Shown here in pieces: positions 1 through 6,108 of a stretch of DNA of 6,126 nt. Numbering within the stretch: the first letter of the stretch is position 1; every line of letters starts with the position of its first letter. The position numbers were made by a program, and so were the translations under genes. Below the pieces are notes generated by a model. It made no database searches. It had not been told where the DNA came from and saw only the letters and a list, made by a program, of their open reading frames with translations. The DNA comes from an uncultured Erysipelotrichaceae bacterium. GTDB taxonomy: Bacteria; Bacillota_I; Bacilli_A; Acholeplasmatales; Anaeroplasmataceae. The stretch is from contig CADBQV010000090.1 of NCBI GenBank assembly GCA_902796895.1, forward strand, positions 1 through 6,126, given 5' to 3'.

Positions 1-160
1 CGCAGCAGTACCTTCAAGAGATGACCTAGCTCCAGGTCAACCATTAAAATTAGTTCTTGATTTAAATCATATTCATTTCTTTGATGAGGATACTGAACTT
101 TTAATTACTAAAGATTCAGCTCATGCTCAAAACAAAGATGATGACGAGGATGAAGAATAA
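1..160 (+). CDS. Sugar ABC transporter ATP-binding protein, C-terminal end (MsmX/UgpC family, partial)
   Basis: Only the last 52 codons are present (frame begins at base 2, TAA at 158-160); the gene continues beyond the left edge. The readable tail contains a G-Q-P-L-K-L-V-L-D-L segment followed by HIHFFDEDTE. This resembles the closing strand of the C-terminal TOBE/MOP-like regulatory domain of the MsmX/MsmK/UgpC ATPases, whose typical ending is an 'iHlFD-x-eT' motif. Such ATPases energise carbohydrate importers of the CUT1 type and are often shared by several permeases. Walker motifs lie outside the window, so the call rests on this short tail alone. The last eight residues are almost all acidic (KDDDEDEE), an extension past the usual domain end. 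A terminator follows 12 bases after the stop. Another ATPase with a TOBE-like tail cannot be fully excluded. Confidence 0.75.
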   Translation, partial: AAVPSRDDLAPGQPLKLVLDLNHIHFFDEDTELLITKDSAHAQNKDDDEDEE

Positions 161-172
161 TATTTAATAATT

Positions 173-199
173 AGCTCAAGCATAGCTTGGGCTTTTTTT
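173..199 (+). terminator. Intrinsic terminator after the sugar ABC ATPase gene
   Basis: AGCTCAAGC (173-181) pairs with GCTTGGGCT (185-193), nine pairs including one G-U, around an ATA loop. The innermost pairs probably open to a larger loop. A run of seven T follows (193-199). It sits 12 bases after the stop of the upstream gene and separates it from the large ABC transporter. Confidence 0.9.
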
Positions 200-246
200 A
201 TGTTACAAATTATGTGAAAATGTATTTTTTTATTAAAAAAATTAAA

Positions 247-277
247 TTGTATAAAATTTTTCTTTATTATTTATAAA
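247..277 (+). promoter_or_regulatory. Possible promoter region of the ABC exporter gene
   Basis: The gap between the terminator and the GTG at 320 is extremely AT-rich, so -10-like words are common by chance. Two readings are possible. TATAAAAT at 250-257 could be a -10 without a good -35. Alternatively TTGTAT (247-252) could be a -35 for TTATAA or TATAAA around 271-277, with an 18-19 base spacer. A promoter is expected here because a terminator lies upstream, but its exact position is not resolved. Confidence 0.3.
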
Positions 278-319
278 TAATGTTGTAAAATTGTTATTGA
301 TTTTTAAGGAGATGGTATT

Positions 320-3300
320 GTGCTTAAACTAAAGAATATTAAAAAAGATTATTATGTTGCTGATATGACAGTCCATGCCCTAAAAGGAATTGATCTAAAT
401 TTTAGACAAAATGAATTTGTATCAATTTTAGGACCTTCAGGCTGTGGTAAGACAACAATGCTTAACATCATTGGTGGACTAGATCAATATACATCAGGTG
501 ATTTAGTTATAAATGGTGTATCTACAAAAGAATTTAAAGATAGAGAATGGGATGTATATAGAAACCATAGAATAGGTTTTATATTCCAAAGCTATAATTT
601 AATACCACATCAAACAATTTTAGGAAATGTCGAGCTTGCACTTACTATTTCTGGTATGTCTAAGGCTGAAAGAGTAGAAAAAGCAAAAAAAGCATTAGAT
701 AAAGTAGGACTAGAAGGACAATACAACAAAAAGCCAAATCAATTATCAGGTGGCCAGTGCCAAAGAGTTGCAATTGCACGTGCACTTGTTAATGAACCAG
801 AAATCTTATTAGCTGATGAACCAACTGGTGCCCTAGATACAGTTACATCAGTTCAAATAATGGATTTAATTAAAGAAATAGCTAATGAAAGATTAGTAAT
901 TATGGTTACACATAATCCTGAATTAGCTGAAAAATATTCAACAAGAATTGTAAGATTACTAGATGGTGAGGTTATTGAAGATTCTAATCCATTTAGCGAA
1001 GAGGATGAGGCTAAAGAAATTGAAGCAATTGCTTTAGCTGAGAAAAAGCAAGATGAAGAAGCTTTATCAAAAATTGATCCTAATGATAAAAATGCAATAA
1101 AAGAATATAACAAAAATAAAAATGCTAAAGAAAAAGCTAAAATGAGTATGTGGACAGCATTTAAACTATCTGCTAAAAACTTATATTCTAAAATGAAAAG
1201 AAGTGTCATGGTAGTTATCGCTGGTTCAATTGGTATTATTGGTGTATCTGCAGTTTTAGCAGTATCACAAGGTGTAAGAGATTATATTACATCTATTCAA
1301 GATGACCTACTTTCTGGTAACCCAATAGCTATTACTAAATCAGGTGTTGATTATGAAACACTTATGACATCTTCATCATTCCAAACAAGAACTGAAAGTG
1401 TTAAAAAGGCTACTGAAAATGGCAAAGTAAATGTTAATTCAGCAGTAGAATATTTAATTCAAAATGAAAAAGCATTAGATTCATTAACATTTAATAATGA
1501 ATTTGATAATGACTACATTAGCTACTTACTTTCAATGCCTAAGGAATATTCTAATGCAGTATCTATGCGTTATGGAATAAATGTAAATTTCAATATTTAT
1601 ACAGATTTTAATGTATCTTATAGTAATACAGATCCAAATTATGATATTAAAAAAGAATTTGATAAGAAATTATCACTAGATGCAATTAATCAAACATATG
1701 CAAAATCATTAGTTAAAGTATTAAATGCTATGAACTATGATGGCTCTAAGGCTGATACATATGCCGAATTAATTACAGGATTAACTCAACCATTATCTCA
1801 AAGCATAAGCTTTAAAAATGATACATATATTAAGACACAATATGATTTAGTTGCTGGTAATTATCCAAAGGATACAGAAGGCAATACAAAAGAAATATTA
1901 TTAGTACTAGATAAGGATGGATTAATTTCAGATCTATCTTTAGCTCAACTAGGTTTTTATTCTTGGGAAGAATTCTATACAATGATTTATGATTCATTAA
2001 ATACTGCTAAGGAATATAAACCAGCTATTAAAATAAATAAAGATATCATTAAAGATAGATTCTCATATGAAGAATTAATGAATAAAGAATTTAGATGGTA
2101 TCCAAATGATACTATATTTAAAGAAAATCCTTCTACAGGATCTAAATTCTTATATACTCATACAGAACCTGAAGATAAAACTAATATGATGACATTTAAG
2201 GTTGCAGGTATTGTAAGACTTAAAGAAGGAACAACTTATGGTGCTTTAAAATCAGGATTCTTATATAGTGAAGAAGCAGCAAAAGAAATGATTAATAGAA
2301 ATGTTAATTCTAAGATTAACAACTATTTAAAATCAACTATTGAGCTTCAAGGTGGTAATATTAATTCTGATTCAATTAGAAGTGACATTAAATATGATTT
2401 AAAATATTATTGGGAAGCAATCGATACAACTACACAAGAAATTAAACCATTTGGTTATACAACAGAGGAAGCTAAATCAGTAAGCGAAGAAAATAGAAAT
2501 AATAGTGCTGCAATTATCGTTGGTGAAGGCGATAATATGTCAAGCATTTCAAGTTTATTCATGTCTGGTACTTCAATGACTACAATTAAATCTGATATTG
2601 CTAAATTTGTTGAATATCTAAAACCAATGGTTAAAGATGAATTTGTTGAACAATTCAATCAAGCAATGAATGGTATGATTGATGGATTAATGACATCATC
2701 TACATCTACTAAAAAGATTTATATTAAAACATTTGCAGGTTCATACTTACCTAATAGTATTCAATTATTCCCTGTAAATTTTGAAAACAAAGATAAAGTA
2801 ACTAATTACCTAGATGATTGGAATAAAATTGAAGGTGATGATGCTAAAACATTAACTTTCAAGAAATATAATGAAGATTTCACACAAGTAATTAATGAAA
2901 ATTACACACTTAAACCAGAAGCAAGACAAGAAATTAAATATACTGACTCAGTTGGTTTAATTATTGGCTTAATTAATACAATGATTGATATTGTTACATA
3001 TGCCTTAGTAGCATTTACAGCACTATCACTTGTAGTATCTACAGTAATGATTGCAATCATTACATATGTATCTGTAATGGAGCGTGTAAAAGAAATTGGT
3101 GTTATTCGTTCACTTGGCGGTAGAAAGAAAGACGTTAGTCATCTATTTAACGCAGAAGCATTTATGCTAGGTTTAACATCAGGTATCTTTGGTGTAATTA
3201 TTACATATATTATTCAAATAATTGCTAATATTATGATTAAAGCAGTATCTAATGGTGCGGTAGTTACAATCGCTAATTTCACACCTCTTACAGCTTTAGT

Positions 3301-3400
3301 AATGATTTTAGTATCTATATTATTAACTTCAATTTCAGGATTACTTCCAGCAAGAAGTGCTGCTAAGAAGGACCCTGTAGTTGCATTAAGAACTGAATAA
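320..3400 (+). CDS. Fused ABC transporter ATPase-FtsX-type permease with large extracellular domain (MacB/LolCDE superfamily)
   Basis: A 1026-residue membrane protein, likely acting as a homodimer in the cell membrane. Start is GTG at 320, with AAGGAG at 306-311 eight bases upstream. The N-terminal ATPase (about 1-223) is complete: Walker A GPSGCGKTT 38-46, Q-loop Q90, signature LSGGQ 142-146, Walker B ILLADEP 162-168 with E167, D-loop 171-173 and H198. A charged Lys/Glu-rich linker (about 224-275) leads to membrane span 1 (about 294-316). A soluble, presumably extracellular domain of about 317-885 follows. Three C-terminal spans lie at about 890-918, 948-973 and 989-1011, with the FtsX-typical cytoplasmic segment ERVKEIGVIRSLGGRKKDV (921-939) between the first two. 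The order ATPase-TM1-extracytoplasmic domain-TM2-4 is that of MacB, but MacB is about 650 residues, so the extra length is nearly all in the extracellular domain. Type VII ABC proteins move lipoproteins, peptides or drugs, or pass a mechanical signal across the membrane. The substrate here is not recognisable. It is monocistronic, with no neighbouring two-component system. Confidence 0.92.
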   Translation: MLKLKNIKKDYYVADMTVHALKGIDLNFRQNEFVSILGPSGCGKTTMLNIIGGLDQYTSGDLVINGVSTKEFKDREWDVYRNHRIGFIFQSYNLIPHQTILGNVELALTISGMSKAERVEKAKKALDKVGLEGQYNKKPNQLSGGQCQRVAIARALVNEPEILLADEPTGALDTVTSVQIMDLIKEIANERLVIMVTHNPELAEKYSTRIVRLLDGEVIEDSNPFSEEDEAKEIEAIALAEKKQDEEALSKIDPNDKNAIKEYNKNKNAKEKAKMSMWTAFKLSAKNLYSKMKRSVMVVIAGSIGIIGVSAVLAVSQGVRDYITSIQDDLLSGNPIAITKSGVDYETLMTSSSFQTRTESVKKATENGKVNVNSAVEYLIQNEKALDSLTFNNEFDNDYISYLLSMPKEYSNAVSMRYGINVNFNIYTDFNVSYSNTDPNYDIKKEFDKKLSLDAINQTYAKSLVKVLNAMNYDGSKADTYAELITGLTQPLSQSISFKNDTYIKTQYDLVAGNYPKDTEGNTKEILLVLDKDGLISDLSLAQLGFYSWEEFYTMIYDSLNTAKEYKPAIKINKDIIKDRFSYEELMNKEFRWYPNDTIFKENPSTGSKFLYTHTEPEDKTNMMTFKVAGIVRLKEGTTYGALKSGFLYSEEAAKEMINRNVNSKINNYLKSTIELQGGNINSDSIRSDIKYDLKYYWEAIDTTTQEIKPFGYTTEEAKSVSEENRNNSAAIIVGEGDNMSSISSLFMSGTSMTTIKSDIAKFVEYLKPMVKDEFVEQFNQAMNGMIDGLMTSSTSTKKIYIKTFAGSYLPNSIQLFPVNFENKDKVTNYLDDWNKIEGDDAKTLTFKKYNEDFTQVINENYTLKPEARQEIKYTDSVGLIIGLINTMIDIVTYALVAFTALSLVVSTVMIAIITYVSVMERVKEIGVIRSLGGRKKDVSHLFNAEAFMLGLTSGIFGVIITYIIQIIANIMIKAVSNGAVVTIANFTPLTALVMILVSILLTSISGLLPARSAAKKDPVVALRTE

Positions 3401-3404
3401 CATT

Positions 3405-3435
3405 AAAGTGGGCTTTGATTAAGCCTACTTTTTTT
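3405..3435 (+). terminator. Intrinsic terminator after the ABC exporter gene
   Basis: AAAGTGGGCTT (3405-3415) pairs with AAGCCTACTTT (3421-3431), eleven pairs with one G-U, around the loop TGATT. The T-run spans 3429-3435. It begins four bases after the stop codon and isolates this gene from galE. Confidence 0.92.
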
Positions 3436-3459
3436 ATTTTATTTAATCTTTATTTGTTG

Positions 3460-3465
3460 TATAAT
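3460..3465 (+). promoter_or_regulatory. Promoter -10 element of galE
   Basis: A perfect TATAAT sits between the upstream terminator and galE. No convincing -35 is visible 16-18 bases upstream, where the sequence is T-rich and overlaps the terminator tail. The expected transcript start, about seven bases downstream near 3472, would leave a short leader of about 17 bases that keeps the AGGAGG site intact. A second TATAAT at 3467-3472 would start the RNA inside or past that site and is less likely to be used. Confidence 0.55.
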
Positions 3466-3488
3466 ATATAATGCTATAGGAGGTATTC

Positions 3489-4514
3489 ATGAAAAATATA
3501 TTAGTTACTGGTGGTACAGGCTATATTGGTAGCCACACAGTTGTTGAATTATTAAATAGAGATTATAATGTTATCATTATTGATAATTTAAGCAATTCTA
3601 AATTATTAGTATTAGATAGAATTGAAAAAATAACAGGTAAAAGACCTAAATTTTATAAAGGCGATATTAGAAATAGATTAGATCTAGATAAAATATTTGA
3701 AGAAAATAAAATTGATTGCGTAATCAATTTCGCAGGATTAAAGGCAGTAGGAGAATCAGTAAAGATGCCTTTAGAATATTATGAGAATAATATTTATGGT
3801 GCGATTGTTTTACTTGAAGAAATGAGAAAATATAACGTATTTAATTTTATCTTCTCATCATCAGCTACAGTATATGGCGATCCTGTAAGTGTTCCAGTAG
3901 ATGAAACATTTAAAACAGGTGGTACAACTAATCCATATGGAACAACAAAACTATTTATTGAACAAATCTTACAAGATTTATATAAATCAGATAATAGATT
4001 TAATATTGCAATTTTAAGATACTTTAACCCAATTGGGGCTCATAAGAGTGGCTTAATGGGTGAAGATCCAAACGGAATTCCAAACAATCTTGCTCCATAC
4101 ATTACTCAAGTAATGGTTGGTAAGCGTAGCCATTTAAATATTTTCGGTAACGATTATGAAACTAAAGATGGTACATGTATTAGAGATTATATTCATGTAG
4201 TAGATTTAGCAATTGGTCATGTATTAACTATCAAAAAATTAGAATCTAATCCTGGTGTTGTAGTATATAACCTAGGTACTGGTAAGGGTTCAACAGTATT
4301 TGATGTATTACATGCATTTGAAAAAGCATATGGAAAACCAATTCCATATGAAATAGCACCAAGAAGAGATGGCGATATTAAAGCTAACTACACAAAAGTA
4401 GATAAAGCATTTAATGAAATAGGCTTTAAAGCTCAATATAATATTGATGATATGGCACGTGATGCTTGGAATTGGCAAAAGAATAATCCAAATGGATATG
4501 AGGAAGACAAATAG
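3489..4514 (+). CDS. galE: UDP-glucose 4-epimerase
   Basis: A 341-residue cytoplasmic short-chain dehydrogenase/reductase that interconverts UDP-glucose and UDP-galactose using tightly bound NAD. It serves the Leloir pathway and supplies UDP-galactose for glycans. Length matches the family (E. coli 338). Visible motifs are the NAD-binding GGTGYIG at 8-14, SSSATVYG at 123-130 (catalytic S125), catalytic pair Y150 and K154 in NPYGTTK, and RYFNPIGAH at 177-185 with N180 at the substrate. These positions run exactly one residue after the E. coli numbering. By the same offset, E. coli Tyr299, which limits the enzyme to non-acetylated sugars, corresponds to N300, so UDP-GlcNAc/GalNAc epimerisation is possible. 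Start ATG at 3489 has AGGAGG at 3478-3483, five bases away. No galK or galT lies in the window. The final codons form part of the terminator. Confidence 0.95.
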   Translation: MKNILVTGGTGYIGSHTVVELLNRDYNVIIIDNLSNSKLLVLDRIEKITGKRPKFYKGDIRNRLDLDKIFEENKIDCVINFAGLKAVGESVKMPLEYYENNIYGAIVLLEEMRKYNVFNFIFSSSATVYGDPVSVPVDETFKTGGTTNPYGTTKLFIEQILQDLYKSDNRFNIAILRYFNPIGAHKSGLMGEDPNGIPNNLAPYITQVMVGKRSHLNIFGNDYETKDGTCIRDYIHVVDLAIGHVLTIKKLESNPGVVVYNLGTGKGSTVFDVLHAFEKAYGKPIPYEIAPRRDGDIKANYTKVDKAFNEIGFKAQYNIDDMARDAWNWQKNNPNGYEEDK

Positions 4515-4525
4515 TCTTCCTTTTT
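4501..4525 (+). terminator. Intrinsic terminator overlapping the 3' end of galE
   Basis: AGGAAGAC (4501-4508) pairs perfectly with GTCTTCCT (4514-4521) around AAATA, followed by T4521-4525. The upstream arm is made of the last galE codons (Glu-Glu-Asp) and the TAG stop lies at the loop and the base of the second arm. The stem is only eight pairs and the T-run five bases, followed by five A, so some read-through into the next gene is plausible. Confidence 0.8.
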
Positions 4526-4531
4526 AAAAAT

Positions 4532-5206
4532 ATGAATGTATTAGAAAGACTAAATGAATTATCTGATTTAAAATATAAAGAATTTAATAAAAAAATAATT
4601 TCAAATGAAAAATATATAATTGGTGTAAGAACTAATGATTTAAAATTAATTGCTAAAGAATTAGTTTTAAATAATGAATTAGATTATCTTAATTTGCCTC
4701 ATAAATATCATGAAGAAAAAATGATTTATATGTTTATGTTATCTTATATTAAAGATTATAAATTAGTATATGATAAATTAGATTCATTTGTTCCATATAT
4801 TTCAAACTGGGCAGTTTGTGATTCAATTACAAATATTAAAATAATAAAAAAGCATAGAGATTATTTTTATAATTTAGTATTAAAATATATTAAATCAAAT
4901 AAAGAATATGAATTAAGATTTTCTATTGTTATGTTATTATTTCATTATATATGTGATGAATATATAGATAATATATATAATATGATAAATATTGCATTAG
5001 ATAATGCGAATGATTATTATTCTAAAATGGCTATATCTTGGTTACTTTGTGAGCTTATGATTAAATATAGAGATAAAACATTATTATATATAAAAGAAAA
5101 TAAAATAGATCCAGTTATTTTAAATAAAGCAATTTCTAAGATGTGTGATTCATATAGATTAAGTAATGATGATAAAGAATTTTTAAAAACATTAAAGATT
5201 AGGTGA
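4532..5206 (+). CDS. DNA alkylation repair protein, AlkD-like HEAT-repeat glycosylase
   Basis: A 224-residue, all-helical protein of the AlkD family (COG4912 / Pfam DNA_alkylation). Members excise positively charged alkylated bases such as 3-methyladenine and 7-methylguanine without flipping the base. Family marks seen are the N-terminal KYKEFNKKII...IGVRTNDLKLIAKEL segment, SNWAVCDS at 91-98, ELRFSIVMLL at 127-136, YYSKMAISWLL at 162-172 and the C-terminal NKAISKMCDSYR. W93, D97, R129 and W170 have spacings like the DNA-contacting W109, D113, R148 and W187 of B. cereus AlkD; this mapping is by eye. The N-terminus matches where the family normally starts, yet no Shine-Dalgarno precedes the ATG, which lies seven bases after the galE terminator T-run. 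GC is about 17% (103 of 600 bases, 4561-5160), well below its neighbours. It probably shares a transcript with the following gene. Confidence 0.85.
   Translation: MNVLERLNELSDLKYKEFNKKIISNEKYIIGVRTNDLKLIAKELVLNNELDYLNLPHKYHEEKMIYMFMLSYIKDYKLVYDKLDSFVPYISNWAVCDSITNIKIIKKHRDYFYNLVLKYIKSNKEYELRFSIVMLLFHYICDEYIDNIYNMINIALDNANDYYSKMAISWLLCELMIKYRDKTLLYIKENKIDPVILNKAISKMCDSYRLSNDDKEFLKTLKIR
5201..5206 (+). promoter_or_regulatory. Ribosome binding site deciding the rsuA start
   Basis: AGGTGA overlaps the TGA stop of the preceding gene. Two in-frame ATG codons follow, at 5211 (four bases away) and 5214 (seven bases away). The spacing and the family N-terminus MRLDKLL both favour 5214. The overlap of stop and binding site implies translational coupling between the two genes. 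Confidence 0.65.
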
Positions 5207-5213
5207 TTTTATG

Positions 5214-5912
5214 ATGCGTTTAGATAAATTACTTTCTCATAGTGGCTATGGCACTAGAAAGGAAGTAAAAGAATTTATAAGAAAAGGTTTAGTATTAGTC
5301 AATGGAGAGGTCATTTTGAATGATGATTTTAAGGTTGATGAAATAAATGATGATATTATAATAGCTAATGAAGAAGTAAATTATGAAAAAATGGTATATA
5401 TAATGTTAAATAAACCATCTGGCTATGTTTCAGCAACATTTGATAATAATTCACCTACAGTCTTAGATTTAATATCTGGTTATGAAAAAAGAAATTTATT
5501 TCCTGTTGGAAGACTTGATAAGGATACAGAAGGATTATTAATAATATCTAATGATGGAGGGCTTGCGCATAAATTATTATCACCTAAAAATCATGTATCT
5601 AAAAAATATTATTTAAAATATGATGGTAAATATAAAGATAATTTTAAAGATATATTTAATAAAGGAATTCAAATAGATGATTATTTTACTAAACCAGCTA
5701 TTTATGAAGATTTAGGAAATAATGAAGCATACATGACAATTTATGAAGGAAAATTTCATCAGGTTAAAAAAATGATGGAATATGTTAATTGTAGTGTCAC
5801 TTATTTAGAAAGAATAAAATTTGGTAATATTAATCTAGATTCGAATTTAAAACGAGGAGAATATAGGTTATTAACAAAAGAAGAGATAGAATTATTAAAG
5901 AATTCAAATTAA
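5214..5912 (+). CDS. rsuA: 16S rRNA pseudouridine synthase, RsuA family
   Basis: A 232-residue cytoplasmic enzyme from ATG 5214 (one residue longer from ATG 5211), close to E. coli RsuA at 231. RsuA converts U516 of 16S rRNA to pseudouridine during small-subunit assembly. Counting from 5211, residues 3-48 form an S4 RNA-binding domain (RLDKLLSHSGYGTRKEVK...VNGEVI). The catalytic domain follows with MLNKPSGYVSAT at 65-76, the SPTVLDLI segment, GRLDKDTEGLLIISNDG at 100-116 with catalytic D103, the conserved Tyr of KKYYLKY near 134, and EGKFHQVKKM at 179-188. The NKPxGYV plus PTVLDL pattern favours RsuA over RluB, RluE or RluF, though paralogs are hard to split by eye. It follows the AlkD-like gene by a few bases and is probably cotranscribed with it. 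A terminator and then an rRNA operon promoter come next. Confidence 0.88.
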   Translation: MRLDKLLSHSGYGTRKEVKEFIRKGLVLVNGEVILNDDFKVDEINDDIIIANEEVNYEKMVYIMLNKPSGYVSATFDNNSPTVLDLISGYEKRNLFPVGRLDKDTEGLLIISNDGGLAHKLLSPKNHVSKKYYLKYDGKYKDNFKDIFNKGIQIDDYFTKPAIYEDLGNNEAYMTIYEGKFHQVKKMMEYVNCSVTYLERIKFGNINLDSNLKRGEYRLLTKEEIELLKNSN

Positions 5913-5940
5913 TCGGTTTTTATGCCGATTTTTCTTTTTT
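5911..5940 (+). terminator. Intrinsic terminator after rsuA
   Basis: AATCGG (5911-5916), which overlaps the TAA stop, pairs with CCGATT (5925-5930); an extra T-G pair inside is possible. A broken T-run follows at 5929-5940. The stem is short but the U-tail is long. It separates the protein genes from the rRNA operon promoter. Confidence 0.75.
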
Positions 5941-5948
5941 ATATTTTC

Positions 5949-6009
5949 GAAAAAATTTTTAAAAAAAGATAAAATAATAGTTGACATTATATTTTTCTAG
6001 TGATATACT
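5949..6009 (+). promoter_or_regulatory. Strong rRNA operon promoter with AT-rich UP element
   Basis: A consensus -35 TTGACA (5981-5986) and a near-consensus -10 TATACT (6004-6009) are separated by exactly 17 bases. A TG at 6001-6002 makes it an extended -10. A- and T-tracts at 5949-5980 resemble an UP element bound by the RNA polymerase alpha subunit. Transcription probably starts at A6015 or G6016, a purine start as at growth-controlled rRNA promoters. This is by far the best promoter in the window, and the leader that follows identifies it as the start of an rrn operon. Confidence 0.9.
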
Positions 6010-6040
6010 GATTAAGCACGCACGACAAGTGCTGCAAATT

Positions 6041-6055
6041 GAGTCTTTGAAAACT
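6041..6055 (+). promoter_or_regulatory. boxA-like antitermination element
   Basis: GAGTCTTTGAAAACT matches the boxA-type sequence found in Bacillota rRNA leaders. It lies about 25 bases after the predicted transcription start, as expected for NusB/NusE (S10) loading on nascent rRNA. Identified by sequence resemblance and position only. Confidence 0.7.
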
Positions 6056-6090
6056 ATATATGACAATCTAAACGTAACGTTAAAACAATA

Positions 6091-6108
6091 CAATTCTAAT
6101 AAGAATTG
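6091..6108 (+). other. Perfect inverted repeat in the rRNA leader
   Basis: CAATTCT and AGAATTG form a seven-pair hairpin with a four-base AATA loop. There is no T-run after it, so it is not a terminator. It probably folds in the precursor just ahead of the 16S 5' end, where processing structures are usual; its role is inferred from position. Confidence 0.55.

Noticed and set aside
224..242. Inverted repeat of seven T and seven A upstream of the ABC gene
   Set aside because: It is pure A/T low complexity with a one-base centre, likely by chance in this composition; no operator or terminator logic supports it.
853..1209. Open frame of 118 codons on the minus strand
   Set aside because: It lies wholly inside the well-supported ABC gene, opposite its ATPase and linker, and its translation is a low-complexity hydrophobic/serine string expected from antisense reading of AT-rich code.
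2455..2658. Open frame of 67 codons on the minus strand
   Set aside because: It is antisense to the extracellular domain of the ABC gene, with no binding site or recognisable protein features.
3467..3472. Second TATAAT upstream of galE
   Set aside because: RNA started from it would begin within or after the galE ribosome binding site, so the first TATAAT at 3460-3465 is preferred.
5204..5206. TGA as a possible tryptophan codon (Mycoplasma-type code)
   Set aside because: All Trp codons seen in these genes are TGG, and the TGA lies at the normal end of the AlkD family, with a ribosome binding site for the next gene overlapping it.
6075..6082. TAACGTTA palindrome in the rRNA leader
   Set aside because: It is an eight-base palindrome with no loop space for a hairpin and no known site; too short to interpret.
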